Positions 55,201 to 64,000 of a DNA stretch of 64,000 bases are shown here, piece after piece. Location of the stretch: assembly GCF_040954835.1 (NCBI RefSeq), contig NC_090697.1, positions 40,360,788 to 40,424,787 of the forward strand. Reading direction: 5' to 3'. Numbering within the stretch: the stretch's first letter is position 1; the number at the start of each line of letters is the position of its first letter. The notes beneath the pieces were generated by a model, which searched no databases, was not told the origin of the DNA, and saw only the letters and a list, made by a program, of their open reading frames with translations. The DNA is from Lepisosteus oculatus (taxonomy: Eukaryota > Chordata > Actinopteri > Semionotiformes > Lepisosteidae). The position numbers and the translations under genes are program-made.

Positions 55201-58200
55201 TTATCCTGCAGATTATTCCAGATAATTAGATGACTATGTATTAAGAAATTGAGACCTTCTTGGTATTAAAGCATACATGCTGGGAAATTACCAAGAGACC
55301 AAGGATGACTTTGTGCAATTCCCTTGCTAACTGGAAGGCTGTAAAACAAATGTCAGTACATATTTATTGTTCTGTAAATAGTTCTGAAACCATGTGATGG
55401 GAATTCATATCTACTACACAGCAACTTGAGTAGAATTGAGTGATCTGCACACTCAAAAGCTTTGATTTTTTTTTACTTTTCATCCCACACAGCTATACAA
55501 ATATGATTTATACATTTTTTACAAGAGTCATCATGATACCACCAGCACAAATGCTGCACAAAAAAATAGACTGAAAGTCTATTTGTGGTGTTTGTTACAT
55601 GCTGAGTTTGCACACTTCAAAAAATAAAAATGCTTTGTATCTCAGAAATAAAAGCAGTACAAATGCTACATTTTATGGCACAAACAGTGCAGTCCCCTCC
55701 AAAAAGGAATCCCTAATATCTCACAAGAGAACTAGCACACACACCTCTTCCAGCAGCACAGACAAATGCACTGGGAGTCATTGTTTATGCTGTTTGTAGA
55801 GGGACCAACTTCACAAAGCTCTAAAAATAACAATTGCTTATTACATTTATTTTTCATTATTTCAAAACTGTAAAACAACAAGGCATGGCAAAACAGATAT
55901 ATGGCTATAGCACTTATTACCTCCCCTTCGCACTTTTGAAAAGGGGCAGAACAAGGGTGGACTTCCAGTCAGCTGGGATTTCAGCAATTTTAAAAGAAAG
56001 TTTGAATAAGTTTTCGAAAACAGCACTACTAGCAACTGCACAGCTGACAGCTGAGAAATCCATTTTAAAATTTCAAAACTTGATGAGGAAAAAAAAGAAG
56101 TGGTTTCTATAATATATTAATCTTGATACCTGGTTTTAAAATTTGGAAGAAACTGAGACATTAAGAAGGATCTCAAAAATACTATGTTGGTTAATTTTAC
56201 AATAATATACTTGTGATATTAAAGCCAGTAGAAACTGCTGCATAAACAAACCAATACCTTCCTTTTCTAAACATGGAGCAAAACTTCATTTTCCATTAAG
56301 AGGTTTTCACTTTAATGGAGTCTTAAAACCAGAGATTTACTAGCACTAATTTAACATTAGGACATTTTGGTCACATGATGTAAATATAGAAAAGTAATAC
56401 ACTACTGTTCTGGGATAAGTGACTTAAAATTATTTTGGGGTGATTGCCACATTTTGCTAATGACTCATAAATATATCATGACTGAATATTTCTGATCCTG
56501 GGACTATCGGATTCTACAGAATTATTGTCTTGTAAAGCTCTATAGGAGCAAGGTCAAAGCACCAAAATATTAATTATGCAAGCCATGTGATGGACATGAT
56601 CATCAATATAGTCTTTAATGTTGCCCTATGTACCATTACAATTCATAAGCATGTTTTTTTTTTAACTACTTTAGGAACTGAAATGTAATATAAGTGTTCC
56701 TAGCTATGACTTCTGTGAAGACTTAAATCAAATTCAATTTACAATAAAACAACAGACTTTGCACCACATTGTTACTACTGAGACACGATCCTCATCATGT
56801 CAACAGGACACAACAGAAACTGAAAGACTAGAGATTCAAAGATGCCACCAACATGCAGACAAGCCCTTTCTTGAGTATTTCTGGATCTGAACAGAGAACA
56901 GCGAAAGCTGGTAATTTCCACAGACAGGTGTAGAAAGGTGAAGTGCGCCAGGGGCAATCGAACATGGTTTGTTTTGCTACTCTCTGATGTGAATACATGG
57001 AACACCAACTCCGTTCAGACAATGACCAATAGAAGCTGCTGTTTAGCAATATATACATTCAATATATTGGGGTGGTGTGGTGGCTCTGTAGCTAAGGATC
57101 TGCGCCTGTAGCTGGAAAGCTGCCGTTCGTATCCCGCAGCCGGCAGAGGAATATTTCTCCGTTAGCCCTTAACCCCACCTGCTCCAGGGGTGCCGTATAA
57201 ATGGCTGTCCCTGCACTCTGACCCCAAGCTTCTCTCCCTGTCTGTGTGTCTCATGGAGAGCAAGTTGGGGTATGCGAAAAAAGACAAATTCCTAATACAA
57301 GAAATTGCATATGGCCAATAAAGTGACCTTATCTTAATATGAAAACAGATCGGCGGCACAGTGGTTAATGGGCATTACAGTGCTGGGGCCCTGGGTTTAA
57401 TTTCAGACCTGGGGTACTACCCATGTGGGGTCTGTACGTTGTCTCCAATCTTGGGTGGGATTCAGCTGGGTGTTGCGGTTTCTTTGCATTTTACAAAAGC
57501 ATACTGGTAGGTTAATTGGTTTCTGGGAAAAGTGGCCCTAGTGGGAGTGTCTGTGTGTCTGCCCCGTGGATGACTGGCCTCCCATCAAGGGTTCACCCTG
57601 CCTTGCATCTGTTGCTTGTTGAGAGACTCCAGCCCCATGAACTACAAATAAATGTTGAATATTTCTGTCTGCCACAGCGAGCAACTTCCTGTTGTCTTTC
57701 ACAATCTGTGTGAGTCAGGGTTTTTACTTGCCTATTTGAAAATAAAGAAGAAGAAATAAGCTACAAATAACATTAAATGCTGCTCTCCATGTCCACCTTT
57801 CTCAAATCCCATGCCAGCGTAATCAGATTATTTCCCAGAAGAAAGTATCTCTCCGCAGATAAGCAGTAGATATGTTTTTGTGAAATTATTACTGCAGCTA
57901 CAAATTATTTTCAATTAAAAATACCCTCTGTAGCCACAGCTTTTTTCTTCTCATGTTTTTGCTATTCACCTTTTCTGCCCTGAACACTGTGTTCACTATG
58001 TGGGCCTTCAGATGAAAAAGGTTGAGAAGCTCTGACCTAGGCATCACTAGTACTTTCCTTCTTTGGTTTGGTTCCTGTTTGGCTACCAGGAATCAATTCA
58101 AAACAAGAGGCTGTTTTAAAACTGTTACTTACAGTTTTCAACAGGATTCTGTGTTGGGACCTTTACTGTTTAGTATTTACATGTTATATTAGATTACTCC

Positions 58201-61200
58201 CAATCATGGACTTGTTTTTTAATGTTATGCTGATGACATGATTTTTTTATTGACTGAATCACACTACTGATGTCTACAGTGTCTACACTGCAGAGGTGCC
58301 TGTGTGATATTGAGATATGGTCTGATATGGCCAGAACAGGACTTTTGTTAAGGTAATCTCTGACAAGGATAGGTTATGCTCAAAGATTCCAGACATTATT
58401 AATGGTGTTGACAGCACTGAAATGACACTATTTAATAGAAGGTAGAAACCTTGGTGTTAACTTGATCCAGTGTTGTGATTTGAAGCTCATGTTATTAACA
58501 TTAAAAATAAAATAGAAAATTCATCATACAATATCTACTTATGACTGCCCAGTCACAGCCCTTATCATTATCAGACAATACATAATGCAATACTGATACA
58601 ATTAATCAAGATTAGATTGCTGTAAGGCCTTACTTCCTGGGATCTCTACTCAAGTACTAAATATTCTTCAGTATGTCCAGAGTTCTACAGATCATGTGTT
58701 AACTAAATTACCATTTAAATTAAATGGGCCGCCTTTGACATTTACAGTGGAATTAAAAGGTTCTCCTGCTCAAGTATAAGACACTGAATTATCTTGTAGA
58801 CTATCTTAAGTACACAGTGGAGTATTGCAGACTCCACAACTTCTGACATTTTTTAACTTTCTTAAAGATCTACATTTTCACTATAGCTTTTTATGTATAA
58901 TTTAATTTAATTATTGTTTTAATTTGGTCAATTTACTGTCATTTTCATTTTTCTTACTTCTGTTATGTCTTATAGACATGAGCCATTGTAAATGAAATAA
59001 GTTTTTATTAGAAAACTGAGCACAGATACCAATCTGAAATGAAGGGAATCTTTTACCAATTTATCTTTTGTAGAGGATAATCATGATTCAAATGTGCTTT
59101 TGTTCAAACCAATTCCTTTATTTTCTTCAAATGCAAAGGTGCAAAACATTCTGGTGAAAACCAGAGTGCTGTTATGCTCTTATTAACAGCCCTCATTATT
59201 CTCTACTATAGTCATGATATTCATTTACAGAATAATCATTTGACCTGAATCTAATCAAACTGGGAATCAATCCATCCATGATCAGAAAGCCACTTATTCT
59301 GGTGAGGGTTGTAACAACACAGAACTTATCCCAGAAGCACAGGGAGCAAGGCAGCACTGAAGGTACAATTCTACTCACACTCCAAACACAGGCACTGATA
59401 AACAAACTTAATAAAAATAATCTGCACTATCTTTACAATAAAATCTGTTAACAGATTATGAGTTAACAATTCCTGTAATTCAGTGAAGAGGACAAGTAAT
59501 AAGAGATATCAGTATGAATTTCACTTTTCTTTTTACACACATTATACTACATACAAACACATGTAATGTACTTTAGTTCCACACTGTGCCAAATGCTCAG
59601 TTCTGTACACCCTATTTAACTTAATGGTACAAGTAAGAAACCCTTTATTCACAGTTTATCAGTGTTTCAAGTGATGCATCAATCTTCTCCAGATCCAGTT
59701 AAAGTACATACAGTATTTTACACTACAGAGATTCTGCTAAATATTTTATTATAATTGGAGACTCTGCCCAGCAACAACCTCCATGTTTTAAAATCCTGCA
59801 CTTTCAATTCCTGCCAATGTTGCTGCCTCTCCACCCACCCCACAGCTCTGCCTAAGGGCAGAGAAAACCTCATCAGAAATCTGCAGTACTGATGAAACCA
59901 CAGCTGCATTCCCAAGCTTCATATATTACAGGAAAGGCATAATACTAAACAGAAGAAAAACAACATACACACACACACACAATACCTAGTCTAAATACAT
60001 CTTACAAGCCTCCAGAACCAATCAAAACTGAACACTATTACACTTTTTATATTTATATTCTCTATTAACCTATCAGACAAAAATCCACTAAAAGCAAGGT
60101 ACCATCCACCAAATACTGGGAAGTATGCAGTGGAAGATGATATAAAAGATCAAGCAGTTCAGGCCTAAGGACAGAAAGCAAGCATGCCTTGAGTCCCATC
60201 TGAAACCAGTTTTCACTGGCTGAGACCCACAATTCACAAATCCAAGTTTCTCAAATCCAAAGCATCGCGTGTTAAGGACACCAGATTGTGTTGATTGTGT
60301 TGAATTAATTAAAAAATGGGGCACTACAAGATGTGCCCTATTACTTCTCCAAAAATTTGAAAAGCGTGAGCACATTCAAGCTGAAAAAGTTCATTTCACG
60401 ATTCCTCCAGGAACTGGTAGAGTATGTAGATGATGACGAGGTTCTTTGCCCTGGAGTACCAATCTCATACTGATGGATTTCCACCAGACCCCACAGGACT
60501 CTCGCTCAGTCATAGTTTTTCTATTGTAATGAGGTGATAATGCCTCATTATCTGCTAATTCTTCTTCCCTGCTCCCCAGGTACAGATATATTGCACGACA
60601 GTTCCACTGACCCCTGAAATAATTAGGGTATCCACTAGCAACCAAACAAGCTAAAATGGGCAGCCCTTTTTTCTGGAGTGAGGCAGCAGACCAGTACTGC
60701 GTTTTTACTCTTCCATATATAGTCATCAACTTTAAGAAAACACTGGTTGTCTAAAGCACTGAAAAAGCATTAATTTAAAATATTTTTGATGCCGAGAAGA
60801 ATCACAAGCAGTGAAAATCTAAGTGTGTCTTTAAATTAATATACTTACAGGAGTGGCTTTATACACATGGACTTCAAAATCTATTTTTTTTACTAGGGGA
60901 AGCTGTGGTAACATAATAAGGACAATAACTGCATTAAACTGCAGTGCTGCTGCTGGAGCAAAACTCAAAGCCAGATATAGGAGCCCCACTGATATTCAGA
61001 TGTGACTGTTTTAGGAGGGCTGCAGTCAGTACCTAGCTTACCGTTTTCAAAATTATACAGAGGCTGCAGAAAACTATTTCATAGCTTCGTGCTTCATATT
61101 AAAAATTGGAAACATTGCACGATTATGAACTTATACATGTACTGAGACTACCTGAAGCGGAGGCGTCTTTTGTGTGGATTGTAACAACAAATACACTACT

Positions 61201-63504
61201 TTTAGAACAACTGCCTCCCTGCATTAAACATTGAGATGTAAATTAAGCCATGTGAGAACCTGAAGACCTCAACTAATGAATTAGCAGTTCAAGAACTCTA
61301 AAACATATTGCAGTTCTGAAAACATAAAAATTATTTAAATGCTCGATTTTGTGTAGCATTTGCAGGCATCTAAAGGATTTATAATATATAGTTATGTTTA
61401 AAAAATGTTTTTCTGTCACTACAAATTCATTAGATATCTGTATGGGCAATCTAAATGTATTAAAATGTTAGCTATTCTTTGTTTGTCAGATCCCAGATCT
61501 GAATAAAGTGGAAAAACACAAACTGCAAAGAGCTACAAAAACGTTCATGTGACATTTAACAGTGAAGCAAAAACAATACATATCCCCAAAAATGTAAATT
61601 TCCATTTTATTATTCATGCAAAAAACGCCTATCAACAGACTAGGAAATGTATTTTAGCCATATTAAGCCAGCATCTTTAAATCTGAATCTACAGCAATGG
61701 TGCACACCTTTTCTGTCAGGGTCATGCAGGGCAATCTGAAAAACAAGGAAGGCAGGCCTGATAAGCATCACATTTTAAAAGCCCGTTGTTTTCAATATCC
61801 AAAGAAAAACTATATATTTCTAATCAGTATTGTAACACCACAGTATCAAACTACACAACCACTACAGAAACTGCTGAGTAACATTACTGTCGCTGAATAA
61901 ATTCTCCGCACGACCCCAGGCTAAATCAATGTTTATTACGAATATATAACACTGCAAGGATTTCCATAAAATGCCGCTTACCCAAACATACCCCCCAGAA
62001 AGGAATGAGAGGATTTCACTTTCTTGTCAGCTTCAGCCATAAGATGAATGGCTTCGTTCTCTTTTCCTGAAATGTCCATTTTGTAGGGATGGACAAATAT
62101 ACAAACTCAATATGCGTCTTGTAAAGGTTTCAATTTTTTGGCTATTTGATGTGGATACAATCCGATCCGACCCGTTGACCGCAAGGCGCCGCGGGAAATG
62201 TAGTTTATGCCAACATCGAAATAAATTTACAAAATAAGCGGATGAGAAGGGCAAAAAACTCCACTTCCCAGAAGCGCATAACCAAGGGGTTACAGTATTA
62301 TGCGTGTCGCTTGCACCAGAGAGCTAATCACGTTTTAAGAACTGTGTGACTTGGTGTGATTGTGATAGTTTTGTAAATTACATATTTTGTTCTACAATGC
62401 ATTCTCTGACTACATTAATAAATCATTATATAATTGTTTACATTATATTTTGTTATTCTTTCATCAAAAATATCAGAATGCTATAATGTCATCTCTAAAA
62501 TCCAATTTTGATTCACGTATTGAAAATAGTATTCAATGTACATTCTGCTAACGCATAGTACTATTAGTTAAAAACAACTACTCCTTGGAGAGTACATTTG
62601 TCTCGGCCATAAGCTAAAACAGACTCGGCCCTGAGTTATCGGTATATTCCTATAAGCGTATCTTATTTTAAACTGTTAAATAACTGTCAAACTTCGTAAT
62701 TATGATTTGCGGTTTATTTTAACACATTAATATGACGTTTTCTAAATTGTCCTTTAAAGCATTTGAAAAAGAAATCATTCACTAGCATTTGATTTCGGAG
62801 AATCGCTGAAATGCAGCAACTCGAATTAGCTTTCCTACATATATATGATTTAGGTCTACAGTTACGTAATTTCAAACGGGGTATATGCAATGCTTTGATA
62901 AGATTTAAAAAATGGAGATGTCACTTGTATTATTGTTTCAAAAAGAAAAGCAGCTTTATCATACAACTTAAAGATGTGTCATGAAGGTGGGACTGCCTTG
63001 GGTTCCACAATGCTGAAAATCAGTTGGCATCTATATTCTCTCATAATCCCAAAAATCCTACAATCAAATTTCGTAAAGTTATAAATAAAAAAAAACACTC
63101 GGGTTTTACATGGGGATATAAGATAACAAATCCCCTTCTTTTGGTCATATTTATATAACTTGATGTGAACTCGATGGCCATGGGAGGAGTTGCAATAATT
63201 CCACAGAGAAGGCCTTTGGCAGATTAACATTTCAAATACACGAAAAAACTCCAATGAGCTCTGTACGCCTTTCTAAAAGGGGAAAAAATGGCAACATATT
63301 TATTTCAGAAAGTAAGTGCAGATGTCTTCCATTTTTAAAAGGAAAAAAAAAATTAAAAACGTACCCCACCCCCACTTAAACGTACTGTCAGTAAAATGCT
63401 GCTTACCCAAACATACCCCCCAAGAACGAGTGGGAGGATTTCACTTTCTTATCTGCTTCAGCCATAAGTTGAATGGCTTCCTTTTCTTTGCCGGTGTTGT
63501 CCAT
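43236..63504 (-). CDS. napb: beta-SNAP, NSF attachment protein
   Basis: Eleven coding exons from the upstream start: 63407-63504 (or the alternative 61982-62079), 54758-54837, 54005-54121, 50691-50737, 50491-50568, 50302-50357, 49775-49859, 49575-49679, 49092-49160, 47842-47892 and 43236-43337; 888 nt, 295 residues, the standard SNAP length. Marks of the family: the N-terminal membrane loop SFLGGMFGG (residues 26-34); the TPR-like helices with [57 protein letters not shown] and [15 protein letters not shown]; and the C terminus [20 protein letters not shown] that contacts NSF. SNAPs bind assembled SNARE bundles at the cytosolic membrane face and recruit NSF, which uses ATP to take the bundles apart. 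Called napb rather than napa mainly because it is a convergent neighbour of gzf1, as in human; the sequence itself fits either. The two first exons are the unusual point. Confidence 0.96.
43338..44844 (-). other. napb: Last intron of napb, 3' part
   Basis: AT-rich intron sequence with no recognised repeat. Confidence 0.45.
44845..45190 (+). mobile_element. Tc1-like element, 5' end only
   Basis: Begins CAGTGGATATC after a TA at 44843-44844. Continues with the typical untranslated left end of a second Tc1 group: 'cattttttcactttaaata'-like sequence, 'tgttgcataagtctgcacac', 'gagttaaccaatcacattc' and 'tcagctgttcctgtaggat'. It stops before any transposase coding and so is truncated. Confidence 0.6.
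45350..47260 (-). mobile_element. 5'-truncated L2-type LINE with open reverse-transcriptase frame
   Basis: On the minus strand an open frame without stops runs into this element and ends with the stop at 45572; the LINE part starts near 47257. Reverse-transcriptase blocks are in order: [48 protein letters not shown] (first catalytic aspartate), [27 protein letters not shown] (catalytic DD), then [16 protein letters not shown] and [17 protein letters not shown]. The 3' end has a CAAAGCGC block and a TAA microsatellite tail at 45350-45370. The endonuclease part is missing. It lies in the last intron of napb, in napb orientation. The first 75 or so codons of the frame (47479-47258) are flanking DNA. 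Confidence 0.9.
47376..47462 (+). mobile_element. CR1-type LINE reverse-transcriptase scrap
   Basis: The plus strand reads [16 protein letters not shown], the CR1-group motif usually ending in K-A-F-D, with its catalytic aspartate. Only about 30 codons survive, next to the 5' edge of the L2 insertion and on the opposite strand. Confidence 0.6.
47893..49091 (-). other. napb: napb intron
   Basis: AT-rich; no repeat family recognised. Splice signals fit the flanking exons. Confidence 0.45.
49161..49574 (-). other. napb: napb intron with AT microsatellite
   Basis: A TA/AT run lies at about 49416-49450. Nothing else was recognised. Confidence 0.5.
49860..50301 (-). other. napb: napb intron
   Basis: AT-rich, with no feature beyond the splice sites. 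Confidence 0.45.
50738..52371 (-). other. napb: napb intron 3, downstream part
   Basis: Very AT-rich. No repeat or coding stretch recognised. Confidence 0.45.
52372..52545 (+). repeat. Dispersed repeat, second copy of the 1985-2215 family
   Basis: Carries 'atttggctgacacttttatc', 'caaagtgacttaaattagta', 'cagctgggtattctactgga' and 'gagcaagggtacaaactcca'. Same motif order as 1985-2215. Confidence 0.55.
53209..53490 (-). other. Coding-like island in napb intron 3, no family recognised
   Basis: A minus-strand frame is open over about 90 codons and then stops at a single codon near 53207, with more protein-like reading just beyond ([14 protein letters not shown]). The frame includes [19 protein letters not shown] and then [19 protein letters not shown] and [20 protein letters not shown]. 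Composition is GC-richer and more helix-like than its AT-rich surroundings. I do not recognise the protein. It could be a relic of a retroposed gene, part of a mobile element, or chance. No splice signals tie it to napb. Confidence 0.3.
53491..54004 (-). other. napb: napb intron 3, upstream part
   Basis: AT-rich with no supported feature. Confidence 0.45.
54122..54757 (-). other. napb: napb intron 2
   Basis: AT-rich, with consensus donor GTAAGT on the minus strand at 54757. Nothing else was recognised. Confidence 0.5.
54838..57068 (-). other. napb: napb intron 1, first part
   Basis: Mostly AT-rich and unrecognised. A weak LINE-like scrap at about 55920-56060 ('gtggacttccagtcagctgg') may be antisense CR1. 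Confidence 0.4.
57069..57336 (+). mobile_element. tRNA-derived SINE (family A), plus orientation
   Basis: The head 'ggtggctctgtagctaagga' and a B-box-like CGTTCGTATCCCGC at 57124-57137 are followed by 'tctctccctgtctgtgtgtc' and the tail 'acaagaaattgcatatggcc'. It is full length by comparison with the copy at 3379-3647. Confidence 0.75.
57349..57660 (+). mobile_element. V-SINE-like element
   Basis: 'ggcggcacagtggttaatgg' head, 'gggtttaatttcagacctgg', 'tggtaggttaattggtttct' and 'gccttgcatctgttgcttgt'. It directly follows the family A SINE in the same orientation. Confidence 0.75.
57661..58139. other. napb: napb intron 1, no feature
   Basis: No repeat or coding stretch recognised. Confidence 0.4.
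58140..58985 (+). mobile_element. Old, decayed L2-type LINE relic
   Basis: Frameshifted translation gives the L2 blocks [16 protein letters not shown] (where functional copies have VPQGS), CYADD, and [20 protein letters not shown], in the same order as the younger L2 at 45350-47260. It is on the plus strand within napb intron 1. Many stops and indels make it a fossil. Confidence 0.7.
58986..60389. other. napb: napb intron 1, no gene
   Basis: AT-rich, with a short AC dinucleotide run at about 59966-59981. No exon or repeat family recognised. Confidence 0.45.
60390..60730 (-). repeat. Possible dispersed repeat, family unknown
   Basis: A block with more even base composition and SINE-like phrasing on the minus strand ('gccttatt'-poor, with 'ggtactccagggcaaagaac' and 'ggttgctagtggataccct'). 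I cannot find a second copy in this window, so it may be unique sequence. Confidence 0.25.
60731..61981 (-). other. napb: napb intron 1, upstream part
   Basis: AT-rich. No feature recognised up to the donor of the downstream first exon at 61981. Confidence 0.45.
61982..62079 (-). CDS. napb: napb alternative first coding exon 1b (downstream copy)
   Basis: 98 nt from the ATG (62077-62079) to the donor GTAAGC. Encodes [20 protein letters not shown] and continues [13 protein letters not shown], the SNAP N terminus with the hydrophobic membrane loop. It has the same length and phase as the upstream copy at 63407-63504, so either joins exon 2 at 54837 in frame. The two differ at four amino acids, all in the first twelve; the other 21 residues are identical although several codons differ silently. 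The first intron bases are also shared (GTAAGCGGCATTTTA here, GTAAGCAGCATTTTA upstream). Confidence 0.85.
62080..62285 (-). promoter_or_regulatory. napb: Promoter of napb exon 1b with paired ZNF143-like motifs
   Basis: On the minus strand ACTACATTTCCCGCGGC (62186-62204 region) resembles the ZNF143/Staf site ACTACAATTCCC. On the plus strand ACTCCACTTCCCAGAAGCGC (62258-62277) resembles it in the opposite direction. The region is CpG-richer than its surroundings, as expected for a TATA-less promoter. The layout parallels that upstream of exon 1a. Confidence 0.55.
62286..63406 (-). other. napb: Spacer between the two napb first exons
   Basis: About 1.1 kb of AT-rich DNA that is intron for transcripts starting at exon 1a and upstream flank for exon 1b. 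No repeat was recognised. Confidence 0.5.
63407..63504 (-). CDS. napb: napb first coding exon 1a (upstream copy)
   Basis: 98 nt from the ATG (63502-63504) to the donor GTAAGC. Encodes [20 protein letters not shown] and continues [13 protein letters not shown]. This copy is slightly closer to the known SNAP N terminus (MDN-GKE) than exon 1b. It ends after GG of a glycine codon completed by A in exon 2, giving the family's FGG. Confidence 0.88.
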
Positions 63505-63720
63505 TTTTATTAATATATGTGTTTTAATCAACAATTCTCAAATACTAACGCATCAGCCTCTGGTGGCCGTAGATAACAGTCAATGATTTTATTTACTACC
63601 AGCACCGGTGTGGTTCATCCGCCGAATGGCAGTTTGGGATATGTAGTTTGTTCATCTTCAATAATTGCACAACATATTTGCAAAAGAACTACTTGTCCCA
63701 AGAAGCACATCAACTTGTTC
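63505..63720 (-). promoter_or_regulatory. napb: Promoter of napb exon 1a with paired ZNF143-like motifs
   Basis: Minus-strand ACTACATATCCCAAACTGCC (63628-63647) and plus-strand ACTACTTGTCCCAAGAAGCA (63688-63707) face opposite ways, as at exon 1b. A 'gcctctggtggccg' stretch near 63556-63569 is CTCF-like but short. No TATA box is seen. Confidence 0.55.
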
Positions 63721-64000
63721 TGCGGATCACCGGATTCAGTCTCTCCACTGAAAAAGTAGGGATTATGTGCGTGGTTCTACAGTACGTGATATACTGTAGC
63801 ACGGTGTTTGAATGTTTGATTAATTTACTTCAATATTTGGTTTTGGAGAGTGTAACTGAACATCTCTTTTCATTAAACCAAGTCAGATGCAGTGACCTTA
63901 TTCTGAAAATAAAAACGAACGCTTGGGTTTTATATACTCTATTTTCAGAACTTTGTTCGTAATACATAATAAATAATAATGCATACAATGACAGTCATTC
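63721..64000. other. Upstream flank of napb, no feature
   Basis: AT-rich sequence to the window end. No neighbouring gene is visible. Confidence 0.45.

Noticed and set aside
57069-57140. tRNA gene suggested by the promoter-like box
   Set aside because: The sequence continues into a SINE body and tail with a second copy at 3379-3647, and the cloverleaf is not maintained.
61982-62079. Exon 1b as a processed pseudogene of napb
   Set aside because: It shares intron sequence after the donor and promoter motifs upstream with exon 1a, has no other exons attached, and remains open, so it is a genomic duplication of the first exon.
43236-63504. napa (alpha-SNAP) as the identity of the SNAP gene
   Set aside because: The sequence alone cannot exclude it, but the C terminus and above all the convergent position beside gzf1 favour napb.

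Overview
The window is nuclear DNA of a vertebrate, most likely a ray-finned fish. It is AT-rich, its genes are split into short exons with GT-AG introns, and the spaces between are filled with fish-type Tc1 elements, CR1/L2 LINEs and tRNA-derived SINEs. The CR1 and SINE types look like those of early-branching ray-finned lineages rather than typical teleosts, but that placement is weak.

Layout: 1-18.4 kb holds no intact gene. It carries repeats, one almost intact Tc1 transposon (7819-9447), a decayed Tc1 with an internal tandem duplication, and a possible pseudogene. 18.7-30.6 kb is a BTB/POZ C2H2 zinc-finger gene on +, a paralogue of gzf1, with six coding exons. 31.0-40.0 kb is gzf1 itself on +, with five coding exons and ten fingers. 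41.2-63.7 kb is napb (beta-SNAP) on -, convergent with gzf1; as I recall, human GZF1 and NAPB are neighbours in the same orientation.

The two zinc-finger genes share exon lengths of 95, 168 and 158 nt and the same intron phases, so they are tandem duplicates. The upstream copy has an extra 996-nt exon, a multiple of three with matching phases, that encodes a second five-finger block. Including it predicts a 933-residue, 15-finger protein; skipping it predicts a 601-residue, 10-finger protein built like gzf1.

napb has two complete first coding exons in tandem (63407-63504 and 61982-62079). Both are open, use the same splice phase and share a stretch of intron sequence. Each has a pair of opposed ZNF143-like promoter motifs upstream. 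Their differences are mainly synonymous, which suggests both are used.

Functionally, the zinc-finger genes should encode nuclear DNA-binding regulators, and napb the adaptor that recruits NSF to take SNARE complexes apart. I see no functional link between them beyond being neighbours.
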